This document shows, one piece after another, positions 8,908 through 17,800 of a DNA stretch of 64,000 nucleotides. A program made the position numbers and the translations under genes. The stretch's first letter is position 1. The number at the start of each line of letters is the position of its first letter. This DNA is from Thiocapsa sp. (lineage in GTDB: Bacteria; Pseudomonadota; Gammaproteobacteria; Chromatiales; Chromatiaceae): contig NZ_CP073760.1 in the NCBI RefSeq assembly GCF_018399035.1, forward strand, positions 2,418,001 through 2,482,000, in the 5' to 3' direction. Under the pieces are notes generated by a model. The model did not search any database. It had not been told where the DNA came from and saw only the letters and a list, made by a program, of their open reading frames with translations.

Positions 8908-10002
8908 ATGCCGGAGGTCATTTGCGATGCGTTGACGCCCGCGCTCGATGCGGAGTGGGATGCGCTCGTGCAGGACTCGCCACAAGGTTGGGCCTTTTTG
9001 CGCAGCGATTGGCTACGGATGCTGGCGGAAACCGACGGGGCACGCTTGCAGGTGCTGCGATTCGCGTTGCGCGACGACGGCGGGCGGCTGCAGGCGGGCT
9101 GGGCCTTGCCGGTGCGACCCTGCTGCGGCGGTGCCATCAGCCATCACTTCGAGCTCTTCTATGCCGGCCCGATCCTCAGCGCAGACCTTGACTCCGGGGC
9201 AGTACGCCAGGCCAGCCCGCGCTACGACGCACTGGCGGCGCTGGCCGCGGCGTTGGCGGCGCGGATCGATCTGATCGTCGCCGAGACCCATCCCGCGCTC
9301 CAGGACCTACGTGCACTGCTGCGCGGACCCTTCACCTTGGTGCCGGTCTACACCCACCGCTGGCCGCTCTGCGACCTTCCGGACGTGTGGACCGCAATGA
9401 ACCGGGACAAGCGACGCGAGATCCGGCGTGCCTCGGAGCAGCTGCGCCTGGCCGAAGACCGCGAAGCGGACGCCGTGACTGCCTTCATCGACCTGCACCG
9501 CCGAGTGGTGCTGCGCTTCGGTCAAGCGCCGACCCGGCGTTGGGCCGAGGTGTTGTAGATGCGGATCGCATGGCTTCAGGCGCGTGACGGGGCGCGCCTG
9601 TACTCGGCCCGTGACGGCACCGGCGTCCGCCGGGCGAGCGTGCTGGTCTTGCTGAGCCGCGAGGACCGGGAAGCCTATCTGTGGCGCGCCGGCTTCGACG
9701 CCGAGACTGTCGGCCTAGGCACCATCCCCGCGCTGTACTGGTCGGTCGCTGAGGCGCTGGCGCCCCCGAATACCGGCGCGGCGGTTGACGCCACGCCCTG
9801 GCAGTGGATCAACTTCGGCGGATCACCGACCACCTCCCTCGGCCGCTTCAAGGACTATCTCGGCGCAACGCCGACCCTGCACTTCCGGCTGCTGCACCGC
9901 CGGGCCGGTCCGCCCCTGTGGCTTTGGGAAGGCCGCGAACGGGCGCTGCGCGCCGCCCGCGGTCTCCGTGCGCGTCTCGCCTCGCATCGTCCGCCATCAT
10001 GA
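8908..10002 (+). pseudogene. FemAB/GNAT-like acyltransferase interrupted by an amber codon
   Basis: A well-placed Shine-Dalgarno (AGGAGG, 8897-8902) precedes the ATG at 8908. The frame runs 216 codons, meets TAG at 9556-9558 (after RRWAEVL), and continues in the same frame for 147 codons from ATG 9559. Together the parts make a normal-sized FemAB/BioF2-type protein of about 364 residues. Typical elements include VWTAMNRDKRREIRRA in the first half and WQWINFGGSPTTSLGRFKDY in the second. Members of this fold transfer aminoacyl or acyl groups in cell-envelope or exopolysaccharide work. One base change (for example GAG to TAG) would split it. Whether both halves are made, or the stop is read through, is unknown. 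Confidence 0.7.
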
Positions 10003-10049
10003 CCCGGATCGTCCCGCCCAACGCGATGATCGGTCCAGAGGACCTTCAT
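10001..10049 (-). pseudogene. Start of a RelE/ParE toxin gene, truncated
   Basis: The antitoxin stop overlaps an ATG at 10049 on the minus strand (ATGA overlap). That frame starts MKVLWTDH, the typical opening of ParE/RelE toxins, but loses all resemblance within about ten codons. The sequence it runs into (10001-10035) closely resembles a piece of the SLC13 gene near 8709. The toxin therefore appears to have been cut off by a rearrangement, leaving its antitoxin alone. Confidence 0.5.
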
Positions 10050-10348
10050 GCAACAGAGCGCTCTGCACGCCGCTCCGCGAGGCGCTCGCGAAGGGTCGCG
10101 GTATCCATGACCCGCCCGGCATCGGCGTCGCCGGCTCCCGCGAGCAGGGATTCGAGAAACCGCTCACAATCACACATTCGATCGTATTGCGCTGGCGACA
10201 GGACGACGCCCGCTGCCCGACCGTTCTGCGTGATGACGAGTGGACCGGCACCGTCGACCAGTCGCTTCAGATGACGCGATATCTGAGTTTTGAACTTGCC
10301 GACAGGCACGATGCTTTCGGAAACCGAGATGGGTTGCATGGACGCCAT
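10046..10348 (-). CDS. Phd/YefM-type antitoxin
   Basis: A 100-residue protein starting MASMQPISVSESIVPVGKFK. It has the Phd/YefM core: N-terminal dimer and DNA-binding segment with GPLVITQNGRAAGVVLSP, then YDRM and a charged C-terminal tail that would wrap the toxin. Such antitoxins neutralise a ParE or RelE partner and repress their own promoter. I took the ATG at 10348 because AAGACGGA lies just before it; an upstream start at 10387 would run into a repeat unit. The downstream toxin gene survives only as its first codons, so this is an orphan antitoxin. Confidence 0.75.
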   Translation of the reverse strand: MASMQPISVSESIVPVGKFKTQISRHLKRLVDGAGPLVITQNGRAAGVVLSPAQYDRMCDCERFLESLLAGAGDADAGRVMDTATLRERLAERRAERSVA

Positions 10349-10366
10349 TCCGTCTTGAATTAAAAC

Positions 10367-10453
10367 TTTAAACCGCGCCAACTCCAACAGTCGTCGAGTC
10401 TGCCGGGGTCGATCCCATCCGAAAACATCACATACCGCGCTGGGCGCGGTTTA
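10367..10453 (+). repeat. TAAACCGCG-type hairpin unit, B type (single)
   Basis: An 87-base unit starting TTTAAACCGCGCC and ending GGGCGCGGTTTA. The inside shares TCCCATCC, AAAACATC and ATACCGC with the B unit at 27121-27207, and is the reverse complement type of that at 11417-11503. It lies two bases from the stop codon of the phosphate acyltransferase gene, on that gene's 3' side. Confidence 0.85.
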
Positions 10454-10455
10454 GA

Positions 10456-11397
10456 TCACCCCTCGATCGCCGCAGCCTCCTTACGCCGGTGGGCCACCAA
10501 CGCGGCGACGGCACAGGAGGCGAGGCGGCTCTGGACCGAGTCGGCGCGGCTGGTGAGCGTGATCGGCACGCGTGCGCCCAGGACGATGCCCGCGGAGTCG
10601 GCGTTCATCAGGAAGGCAAGGCTCTTGGCGAGCAGATTGCCGGCTTCCAGATCGGGCACGACCAGGATGTCGGCGTGACCGGCGACGGGCCCTCCGATCC
10701 CTTTGATCTCTGCCGCCTCCGGGCTGATGGCGTTGTCGAGCGCGAGCGGTCCGTCGAGGACGCCGCCGGTGATCTGACCGCGGTCGGCCATCTTGCAGAG
10801 AGCCGCAGCCTCCACGGTCGACTGGAGCTTGGGATTGACCTTCTCCATCGCGGACAGGATCGCGACCTTCGGGGTCTCGATCCCCAAGGCCCGCGCGAGA
10901 TCGATCGCGTTCTGCACGATGTCGACCTTCTCCTCCAGGGTCGGGAAGATGTTGATCGCCGCGTCCGTGATGAAGAGGACGTTCGGGTGCCCCGGCACGT
11001 CCATGATGAAGCAATGACTCAGGCGCCGCGCGGTACGCAGTCCGGTATCGCGTTTCACCACGGGACCGAGCAGCTCGTCGGTGCCGAGCGAGCCCTTCAT
11101 CAGCATCTCGGCGCGACCCTCGCGCACCAGGGCGACGGCCTTCTCGGCCGATGCGTGACTGTGCTCGGCGTCGATCATCTCGTAGGGGGAGAGGTCGATC
11201 CCCGCGTCAGCCCCTGCGGCGAGGATTTTCTTGCGAGGTCCAACCAGGATGGGCGTGATGATGCCGGCCTTCGAAGCATCGACGGCCCCGCCCAGCGCCG
11301 CGGCGTTGCAGGGATGGACGACCGCGGTCGCTGCCGGCGGAATGGTTTCGACGGCGAAGATCAGACGCTGGAAATTGGTGTGCGTTGCGGTGTTCAT
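10456..11397 (-). CDS. Phosphate acetyl/butyryltransferase family enzyme
   Basis: A 313-residue cytoplasmic protein of the PTA/PTB family, which exchanges the CoA of acetyl- or butyryl-CoA for phosphate. Family signatures include LMKGSLGTDELLGPVVKR, TDAAINIFPTLEEK and PDLEAGNLLAKSL. It lacks the DRTGG domain of large Pta proteins and matches the short form often found with enoyl-CoA hydratase/phosphotransacetylase annotations. ATG at 11397 has GAGG about ten bases upstream. Hairpin units flank it on both sides (10367-10453 and 11417-11610). No acetate or butyrate kinase is adjacent, so substrate and direction are open. Confidence 0.85.
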   Translation of the reverse strand: MNTATHTNFQRLIFAVETIPPAATAVVHPCNAAALGGAVDASKAGIITPILVGPRKKILAAGADAGIDLSPYEMIDAEHSHASAEKAVALVREGRAEMLMKGSLGTDELLGPVVKRDTGLRTARRLSHCFIMDVPGHPNVLFITDAAINIFPTLEEKVDIVQNAIDLARALGIETPKVAILSAMEKVNPKLQSTVEAAALCKMADRGQITGGVLDGPLALDNAISPEAAEIKGIGGPVAGHADILVVPDLEAGNLLAKSLAFLMNADSAGIVLGARVPITLTSRADSVQSRLASCAVAALVAHRRKEAAAIEG

Positions 11398-11416
11398 GAC
11401 GCTGAGCCTCGTGGAC

Positions 11417-11610
11417 TTAAACCGCGCCCAGCGCGGTATGCGATTTTTTTGGTTGGGATCGGCCCCGGCAGACCGGATGACCGCTGGAGCTGGCGCGGTT
11501 TAAGATATTAAAAAATATAATATTTTAAACCGAACCCCCGCTAGGAACTGTGGATTCACCAAACGTCGAATTCACTCGAAAATGAGCATCTCGCTCTGGA
11601 AGCGGTTTAA
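11417..11610 (-). repeat. Paired hairpin element (B unit, AT-rich core, A unit)
   Basis: Reading the minus strand this is A unit (11610-11524), an AT-only core of about 20 bases, then B unit (11503-11417). Both units carry the TAAACCGCG/CGCGGTTTA ends (slightly decayed in A). The whole is the inverted counterpart of the pair at 27015-27207, including CGAGATGCTCA and the CCCGCTA segment in A. It fills the space between the 3' end of the FAD oxidoreductase gene and the start of the phosphate acyltransferase gene; the remaining bases on either side show nothing else. Confidence 0.88.
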
Positions 11611-11696
11611 AGAAGCCGGCAGAGGTTGGGCCACGGAACCTAGCCCTACGCAGGCGGTCACGGAGCCGACCGACGCTGGCGCCGCCGGTCGCCTGC

Positions 11697-13043
11697 TCAG
11701 TCGAGCGCCTTGCTCAACTGCGAAGCGGCAATCAACAAGGGCGACCAAGAGGGACCAAACGGCGGCGCGTAGGCCAGGTCCATGTCGTAGATCTGCTCGG
11801 CGGTCATGCCGGCGTGGATCGCCGCGGCGGCGGTGTCGATCTTGTGCGCGGCCGCCTCGGGGCCGACCATGCAGCAGCCGAGCAGTTTGCGCGTTTTGCG
11901 CTCCCCGATCAGCCAGACCGAGAGCTTGCCGCCGCCGGGGTAGTAGCCGGCACGGGTGGAGCCGACGATCTCGGCGGTCGCGGTGTCGAGTCCGGCCGCA
12001 TCGGCTTCTTCCCGCGACAACCCGGTGCGGACGACCTCAAGTCCGAAGAACTTGAACACGGCCGTGCCGAGCACCGGAGGGGCCGGGCGTTTCAGGCCGA
12101 AGATGTTGTCGCCCGCGAGCTTGCCCGCCCGATTGGCGCGCAGCGCAAGCGGAAACCAGACCGACTCCCCGGTGATGGCATGGATCGCGTCGGCGCAGTC
12201 GCCGGCTGCGAAGATGTGCTCCTCGGAGGTTTGCAGGTAGGCGTCCACCGCGATCGATCCGGCGGCGCCGAGCGCCAGTCCCGCGGCCGCTGCCAGCTCG
12301 GACTCGGGTCGAACGCCGGTCGCGACCAGCACCAGATCGGCCTCCAAGGTGGATTGTGCAGTCTTGACGCTGATCGCCGAGCCGGTGCGCTCGATCGCCT
12401 CGACCCGTGTGCCCAGCAGCATCTCGACCCCGTGCGCCTGGGCCTCGTCGATCACGCGCGCGCGCAGCGTCTCCGGCAGCCAGGGCAGGATCTCGGGCAG
12501 GGCCTCCACCAGGGTCACTTCGGCGCCCATCTCCCGGAAATTCTCGGTCGCTTCCAGCCCAATGTAGCCGGCGCCGATGACCACCACACGCTTGGGCGGA
12601 TGTGCCGCCATAGCCGCTTTGATGGTCCGTCCGTCGTCGATGGTTTTGAGCGGATAGGCGCCTTCACCCCAAAGGCTATCGAGCCCCTTGATCGGCGGCA
12701 CCGAGACCCGCGCGCCGGTGCAGATGATCAGCTTGTCGTAGCCGAGCACGAAATCGCCCTCGGCGTTGCGTCCGCCGACCTCGCGCCGGCTCGGGTCGAT
12801 CTTCAGCACCTCGTGGCCGAGACGCACCTCGATGTTGCGCTCCTCGCGAAAGCGCTGCGCTGAGATGACAAGCAGGTCATCCATGTCCGTGTCCGGAGGC
12901 AGCTTGTACGGCAGTCCACAGGCGCCGTAGGAGACGTCCTGCGTCTTCTCCAGAACCAGGATCTCGGCGTCCGGACGTGTCCGCCTGGCCTGACTCGCCG
13001 CACTCATGCCCGCGGCGACGCCGCCGATGATCACCACTCTCAT
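11697..13043 (-). CDS. FAD-dependent pyridine nucleotide-disulfide oxidoreductase (CoADR/NADH oxidase-like)
   Basis: A 448-residue flavoprotein of the CoA-disulfide reductase/NADH oxidase group. It has an N-terminal FAD-binding GGVAAGMSAA, the single redox cysteine in SYGACGLPYKLP near residue 44, a second Rossmann motif VVIGAGYIGLEATE, and the FAD motif EEHIFAAGDCAD. The C-terminal dimerisation domain ends with the AYAPPFGPSWSPL segment. It would use NAD(P)H to reduce CoA disulfide, persulfides, polysulfide or oxygen. GAGGAG precedes the ATG. It is divergent from the related rhodanese-fused enzyme at 13288, with a shared 244-base promoter region. Confidence 0.9.
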   Translation of the reverse strand: MRVVIIGGVAAGMSAASQARRTRPDAEILVLEKTQDVSYGACGLPYKLPPDTDMDDLLVISAQRFREERNIEVRLGHEVLKIDPSRREVGGRNAEGDFVLGYDKLIICTGARVSVPPIKGLDSLWGEGAYPLKTIDDGRTIKAAMAAHPPKRVVVIGAGYIGLEATENFREMGAEVTLVEALPEILPWLPETLRARVIDEAQAHGVEMLLGTRVEAIERTGSAISVKTAQSTLEADLVLVATGVRPESELAAAAGLALGAAGSIAVDAYLQTSEEHIFAAGDCADAIHAITGESVWFPLALRANRAGKLAGDNIFGLKRPAPPVLGTAVFKFFGLEVVRTGLSREEADAAGLDTATAEIVGSTRAGYYPGGGKLSVWLIGERKTRKLLGCCMVGPEAAAHKIDTAAAAIHAGMTAEQIYDMDLAYAPPFGPSWSPLLIAASQLSKALD

Positions 13044-13287
13044 ACTCGCTCCTCGCGCCGGATCGCTGCTGGTCGGTTACCGCGCCGATGGTAGCGACCG
13101 GGCTGACGACCGACAAGGTCATGATGTCCACGGGAACGCGCGGCTTGCCCCTGGGCCGACGCGAACCGTCGCGCGCGAGCGACCGGCGCTCGATCCGCGT
13201 TTCCGGTAAGATCCCGCCGTCGGCATCGACACAATGTCCCCTTGAAATTATGGCCTTTTTGCCTGGACCACGAAGGAGAACGAAGCG
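13044..13287. promoter_or_regulatory. Divergent promoter region between two disulfide reductases
   Basis: Two head-to-head genes for related flavoproteins are separated by 244 bases, which must hold both promoters. An AT-richer patch (TTGAAATTATGG, about 13239-13250) lies upstream of the right-hand gene and AAGGAG at 13272 is its ribosome-binding site. I could not identify reliable -35/-10 boxes or an operator. Confidence 0.45.
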
Positions 13288-15030
13288 GTGACAACCAAGA
13301 CACAGGCTCACGACTCCCCGAAAATCCTGATCGTCGGAGGCGTGGCTGGAGGCGCATCGGCGGCCGCGCGGGCCCGCCGTGTCAACGAGCATGCCCGGAT
13401 CATCCTATTCGAGCGCGATCCCTACGTGTCCTTCGCAAACTGCGGTCTCCCCTATTTCATCGGCGGCGAGATCAGCGATCGCGCACAGCTCTTGGTCGCG
13501 ACGCCGGAGCTGTTTCGCGATCGGTTTCTGATCGACGCACGCATCCGCCACGAGGTGATCGCGATCCATCGAGAGACCAAGAGGGTCATGGTTAAGAATC
13601 TCGACACCGGCGAGCAGTACGGGGAGGACTACGACAAGCTCATCCTCTCGCCCGGTGCCGCGCCGATCGTGCCGCCGATCCCGGGTGCAACGGCGCAAGG
13701 CGTCTTCAGCCTGCGCAACATCGGGGACATGGATCGGATCATCGCCGGGATGGTGCACGCGAAGGAGGCGGTCGTGGTCGGTGCAGGCTACATCGGTCTC
13801 GAGGTGGCGGAGCAGTTCGTCCACCGGGGTCTGAAGGTCACGGTCGTGGAGCTGCAGGACCAGGTCATGCCTTTCTTCGATCGGGAGATCGCCGAGCCGC
13901 TCCACCGCGAGATCGAGCGCAATGGGATCCGGCTCGAGCTGGGCCGCGGTGTCGCCGCGATCGAGGAGACCGATGGGGCCGCGACCGGCGTGACCCTCGC
14001 CGACGGAACCCGCCTGCCTGCGGACTTGGTTCTGATGAGTATCGGCGTGCGCCCGAACGTGGGGCTCGCGGTGGATGCCGGCCTGACCATCGGGGCCAGC
14101 GGCGGCATCGCGACGGACGCTTACATGCGCACCTCCGACCCGGACATCTATGCGGTCGGGGATGCCGCCGAATACACCTACGGTCCGACCGGGGAGCAGA
14201 TGCGGGTCCCGCTGGCCGGCATCGCCAATCGGACCGGTCGGCTGGCCGGAGAGCATGCCGCGACGGGCGCCTCGCGCCCGGCTCCAGCGGCCTGGAGCAC
14301 CTCGGTCGTGCGCGTCTTCGGCTACGCCGCCGGGATTGCGGGTCTTTCGCTGGGCGCGGCGAGGCAGGCCGGATTCGATGCGCGCGCGGTGCATATCGTC
14401 TCCTACCATCACGCGAGCTACTATCCGGGGGCGGCGCCGATCGCCGTCAAGCTGGTCTACGAAACGGGCACGGGGCGCGTGCTCGGCGCGCAGGTCGTGG
14501 GTGCCGCGGGGGTGGACAAGCGGCTCGACATCATTGCGACCCTGATCCACTTCAAGGGCACGATCGAGGATCTCGGGGCGCTGGATCTCGCCTACGCACC
14601 GCCCTTCGGCTCGGCGAAGGACCCGCTGCATATGGCCGCCTTCGTCGCACAGAACGATCTCGACGGACTCGCGCCCCTGATGCAGCCGGACGCGGATCTC
14701 TCCGCGTTCCAGGTCGTGGATGTTCGCGAGGCGGCGGAGCTCGAAGAGCTTCCGCTCTGCGACGCACCCCACGCCAAGCACATCCGACTCGACGACCTGC
14801 GCGACCGCCTCGGGGAGCTGGACCCCGCCCGGCCCACCGTGGTCTCCTGCCGCGGCGGGCAGCGCGCCTATGCCGCCGTGCGCATCCTCGCGCAGCACGG
14901 TTTCGCGGAGGTCTACAACCTCTCCGGCGCGGCGGCCATGCGGGACTTCGCGTTGAACCGTCGCTCCGGTGCGGAGCCTGCAACACACGTCGATCTGCCG
15001 CGCCCCGAGCACCTCGTCGACGAGGTCTAA
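13288..15030 (+). CDS. CoA-disulfide reductase with C-terminal rhodanese domain
   Basis: A 580-residue fusion. Residues 1 to about 460 form an FAD/NAD(P)H disulfide reductase with GGVAGGASAAARAR, the redox cysteine in FANCGLPYFIGG near residue 52, and VVVGAGYIGLEVAE. The last 110 residues are a rhodanese domain with the active cysteine in VVSCRGGQRAYAA. This CoADR-Rhd architecture is known from Npsr/CoADR-RHD proteins that reduce polysulfide or CoA persulfides. GTG at 13288 is chosen because AAGGAG lies at an ideal distance and the protein aligns from there. In a sulfur-oxidising host it could deal with persulfide sulfur; that is inference. Confidence 0.9.
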   Translation: MTTKTQAHDSPKILIVGGVAGGASAAARARRVNEHARIILFERDPYVSFANCGLPYFIGGEISDRAQLLVATPELFRDRFLIDARIRHEVIAIHRETKRVMVKNLDTGEQYGEDYDKLILSPGAAPIVPPIPGATAQGVFSLRNIGDMDRIIAGMVHAKEAVVVGAGYIGLEVAEQFVHRGLKVTVVELQDQVMPFFDREIAEPLHREIERNGIRLELGRGVAAIEETDGAATGVTLADGTRLPADLVLMSIGVRPNVGLAVDAGLTIGASGGIATDAYMRTSDPDIYAVGDAAEYTYGPTGEQMRVPLAGIANRTGRLAGEHAATGASRPAPAAWSTSVVRVFGYAAGIAGLSLGAARQAGFDARAVHIVSYHHASYYPGAAPIAVKLVYETGTGRVLGAQVVGAAGVDKRLDIIATLIHFKGTIEDLGALDLAYAPPFGSAKDPLHMAAFVAQNDLDGLAPLMQPDADLSAFQVVDVREAAELEELPLCDAPHAKHIRLDDLRDRLGELDPARPTVVSCRGGQRAYAAVRILAQHGFAEVYNLSGAAAMRDFALNRRSGAEPATHVDLPRPEHLVDEV

Positions 15031-15135
15031 CCGAGCGTCCCGCCCAGGCGACCGCGCGTCGCACCCTTATTATTTTACGAACACTTCGACCGGCATCGAC
15101 ACCGCCGCCGGCCATCACCACCGGAGAGACGACGC

Positions 15136-16257
15136 ATGCTCTATCTCGATCTTCCGACCGCCGACGAGCTGGCCGACCTGGCGACCCAGCGCCACGACAT
15201 CGCGGTGACCATCGTCCTGCCCACCACGCCGATCAGCACCGAAACCGACGCCGATCGCATCCTGCTCAAGAACCTCACCAAAGAGGCGCTGACTCAGTTG
15301 GAGGCGGCGGGGGCGGACAAGCGGCGCGTCAACGACCTGATCGAGGAGTTGGACGATCTCGTCGAGGACAACGAATTTTGGCGTTTTCAGGCCCACGGTC
15401 TGGTGGTCTTCGCCACCCCGGACAATCTGCGGACCTTCCGCGTCCCGAACGCATTGGAACCCCTGGTCAAGGTCTCCGATCGCTTTCACCTGAAGCCGTT
15501 GCTGCGCTCGGTCAACTTCTGCAACGCCGGCTACGTCTTGGCCTTGGCCGACGGGGGCGTGCGCCTGATCGAGGTCTCGGCGGACCTGCCGGCGAGCGAG
15601 GTCAAGGTCGCGGGGATGCCGACTGACGCCGCCTCGTCGGTCGGTGAAGCGAGCATCGCAACCCGCTCCTACAGCGGGCGCATCGGCGGATCGGAAGGCA
15701 AGAAGGTCCGGCTACGGCAGTACGCGCGCACGGTCGATGGCGCCCTGCGCGGTCTCCTGGCCGGTAGCTCGACCCCCTTGATCCTGGCCTCGGTCGAGAG
15801 CCTCGGCGCCATCTATCGCTCGGTCAACAGCTATCCGCATCTGGTCGCCGAAGGGATCGAGGGCAATCCGGAGCGCCTGTCCGAGACCGAGCTGGCCGCC
15901 GCCGCGCGCCCGCTGCTCGATGAGCTCTATCGGTCGCAAATCGCCGACTGGAACGCGCTCTTCCAACAACGCGCCAACGAGGATCGGGCCACCACCGACA
16001 TCGCCCGCACCGCACGCGCGGCAACCTTCGGCGCCGTGCAGAGCCTGCTGGTCGACATGGATCAGGTAGTGAACGGCACGGTCGATGACGCGGACGGCAC
16101 CGTCACCTTCGCTGACGCCGCGAGCGCCGACACCTACGGGGTCATCGACGAGATCGCCCGTCGCGTGCTCCTGTCCGGCGGAGAGGTGCTGAGCGTGCGC
16201 GCGGAGGACATCCCGGACGGCAAGGCGCTGGCGGCGGTATTGCGTTACGCCGTCTGA
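15136..16257 (+). CDS. baeRF-family (archaeo-eukaryotic release-factor-like) protein
   Basis: A 373-residue cytoplasmic protein resembling the bacterial eRF1-like (baeRF) families, in particular the group beginning LYLDLPTADELADLA with the VTIVLPTTP strand. The middle carries RFQAHGLVVFATPD and the C-terminal third holds the VIDEIARRVLLSGGEVLSV segment. Bacterial members are thought to act on ribosomes or stress responses, but experimental evidence is thin. GGAGAG precedes the ATG. It follows the CoADR-rhodanese gene by 105 bases on the same strand and converges with a UspA gene, which suggests a stress-related neighbourhood. Confidence 0.75.
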   Translation: MLYLDLPTADELADLATQRHDIAVTIVLPTTPISTETDADRILLKNLTKEALTQLEAAGADKRRVNDLIEELDDLVEDNEFWRFQAHGLVVFATPDNLRTFRVPNALEPLVKVSDRFHLKPLLRSVNFCNAGYVLALADGGVRLIEVSADLPASEVKVAGMPTDAASSVGEASIATRSYSGRIGGSEGKKVRLRQYARTVDGALRGLLAGSSTPLILASVESLGAIYRSVNSYPHLVAEGIEGNPERLSETELAAAARPLLDELYRSQIADWNALFQQRANEDRATTDIARTARAATFGAVQSLLVDMDQVVNGTVDDADGTVTFADAASADTYGVIDEIARRVLLSGGEVLSVRAEDIPDGKALAAVLRYAV

Positions 16258-16278
16258 GCGCAACAGCGTCCGGCTTCT

Positions 16279-16326
16279 AGCCTCCTGCCGCCAGCTCAGC
16301 CAAATCGAAGCTGGCGGCTGGAGGCT
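16279..16326. terminator. Bidirectional stem-loop between convergent genes
   Basis: Arms at about 16279-16296 (AGCCTCCTGCCGCCAGCT) and 16309-16326 (AGCTGGCGGCTGGAGGCT) pair over 18 bases with one mismatch around a 12-base loop. The element sits between the convergent baeRF and UspA genes, touching the UspA stop codon. No U-run follows, so it may stabilise 3' ends rather than terminate alone. Confidence 0.65.
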
Positions 16327-16763
16327 CAGCTCACCACCGTTACCGGACGATGCGCCGTACGGATCACCGCGTCCGAGACGCTGCCGATGATCAATTTCTG
16401 CATCTTCCCGAGACCCCGGCGGCCCATCACGATCATGGCGTCGGCGGCCTCCGCCGCGGCAACGATCTCCTCGCGCGGCTCACCCCAGACACCCTTCTCT
16501 TCGATCGTCAGATCATCCGCTTTGCCGATCGCCTCGCGTGCCTTGGTGAAGGCGATGTTGGCCGCTTCGTGACTGATCGAGTCGATCTGTGTGCGCGGGA
16601 GATGCGCCATGCCCATCAGCTCGTTGCTGGTCGGGGAGAACACGTGCAGAAGCTGGATCGGAGAGCCGGTGGCACGCGCCAAATCGGCGGCGAACAAGGC
16701 AGCGCGCGAGGCGCCTTCCGAGCCGTCCACCGGGACGATGATCATGTTGTAGTGAGAAACCAT
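16326..16763 (-). CDS. Universal stress protein (UspA family)
   Basis: A 145-residue single-domain Usp. The N-terminal strand NMIIVPVDGSEGASRAA and the ATP-binding signature GRRGLGKMQKLIIGSVSD are intact, so this should be an ATP-binding member. A perfect AAAGGAGG lies about eight bases before the ATG at 16763. Usp proteins accumulate under starvation or oxidative stress. It converges on the baeRF gene across a long stem-loop. Confidence 0.92.
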   Translation of the reverse strand: MVSHYNMIIVPVDGSEGASRAALFAADLARATGSPIQLLHVFSPTSNELMGMAHLPRTQIDSISHEAANIAFTKAREAIGKADDLTIEEKGVWGEPREEIVAAAEAADAMIVMGRRGLGKMQKLIIGSVSDAVIRTAHRPVTVVS

Positions 16764-16966
16764 GCGGTCAAAACCTCCTTTGCACTGGAAAATCGAGCTG
16801 GCTGCAACGTCCGGATCAGACGAGCGTACCTGTCATCGTCATAGGCCGATAGGCCGGGCCGGCATATGCTTTCACGGCGGCTCCGGACCGGCCGTTGCCG
16901 CGATCCGAGCCCTGCACCGAGTTGAACACAGCCTACCGAGCCAAGTGCCATTATAGGAGATCACGC

Positions 16967-17186
16967 ATGGAGAACGACTAGAATACACCCGTCGCGCAGC
17001 ACCCCCCTGTTCGGCGATCTGAGCCGCAATTGGAGATGGCTTCTCGCTTTCGGCATCCTCTCAATCATCCTCGGCACCGTCGGGAAGGGGATGACCTTCG
17101 GACTCACGCTCGTCAGCGTGGTCTTCTTCGGAGCGCTGCTCATCGTCGGCGGAACCTTTCAGCTGGTCGACGCCTTCAAGTACTGA
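16967..17186 (+). pseudogene. HdeD/DUF308 membrane protein remnant
   Basis: A good ribosome-binding site (AGGAG) and ATG at 16967 open MEND, then TAG stops the frame at codon 5 (16979-16981). Reading past it and shifting one base at the C-run 17002-17007 restores PLFGDLSRNWRWLLAFG and VVFFGALLIVGGTFQLVDAF, typical of the first repeat of HdeD/DUF308 acid-resistance membrane proteins. Even then the frame closes with TGA at 17184, at about 70 residues instead of the usual 180-220. Three defects (nonsense, frameshift, truncation) mark it as dead. Confidence 0.75.
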
Positions 17187-17251
17187 TCTTCAACGGCTGG
17201 GCCTATCTCTTCGTTGCGCTTGCCGCGCGTCGCGCCGGCCAGCTCGCCCGC

Positions 17252-17756
17252 TTAGAAGCGGGGCACCCGCCACGCCGCCCAGTCGATCGCCTCGAGCGCC
17301 TCGGCGAACGTCCGCAACCCGCGCGCGACCCCGATGTAGTGTCCCGCGATCCCGAGGATATAGACGGCGCCCGGCGGGGGATCGCCGCCGCGGCGCAGGG
17401 CATCGACGCGTGCGACCTCGGACAAGGCGAGGTCGCGATTGGCATCGAGCGCGGCGAGACTGACCGGGTTACGCGGTTGATCGAGCTTACGCAGGAGCTC
17501 GCGCAGGGTGGCCTGGAATGCGTCCCGCCAGTGCCGGCCGAAGTCCGTCCGGGGGCAGTTGTTTTCTCGGCATGAGTCCTTTGTGCAGGGATGCGCCGAG
17601 GTAGGGTGTTTGCAGGAACAGAACGGCGACCGGCGCCAGGAAGGGATCCGGCAGCTGCTGCCGGAGCACGATGCCCCAGGCGACGATGACGCCGAGCGTG
17701 GTCTTCAGCGCATTGAGCGCTGCGGGGGGGTTCCAGGTGCGCGCGATCAGCGGCAT
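17252..17756 (-). pseudogene. FUSC-family (AaeB-like) efflux protein, mostly deleted
   Basis: The minus strand from 17756 encodes the start of a fusaric-acid-resistance-type membrane protein (LIARTWNPPAALNALKTT, DPFLAPVAVLFLQTPYLGAS). After about 60 codons (HKGLM) the frame is lost. In another frame the C-terminal end follows (FGRHWRDAFQATLRELL, then AIDWAAWRVPRF and TAA at 17252-17254). The several hundred residues of helices in between are gone. It lies directly downstream of an HlyD-like remnant, the usual partner, so this is a collapsed aaeAB-type operon. Confidence 0.75.
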
Positions 17757-17800
17757 GGTGGACGGGTTGCGCCTTGTACAGGCGCGCGCCGCTCGCCCCG

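Noticed and set aside
9556..9558. Amber codon as a site for a non-standard amino acid
   Set aside because: No supporting signal is seen; a simple nonsense mutation or sequencing error explains it better.
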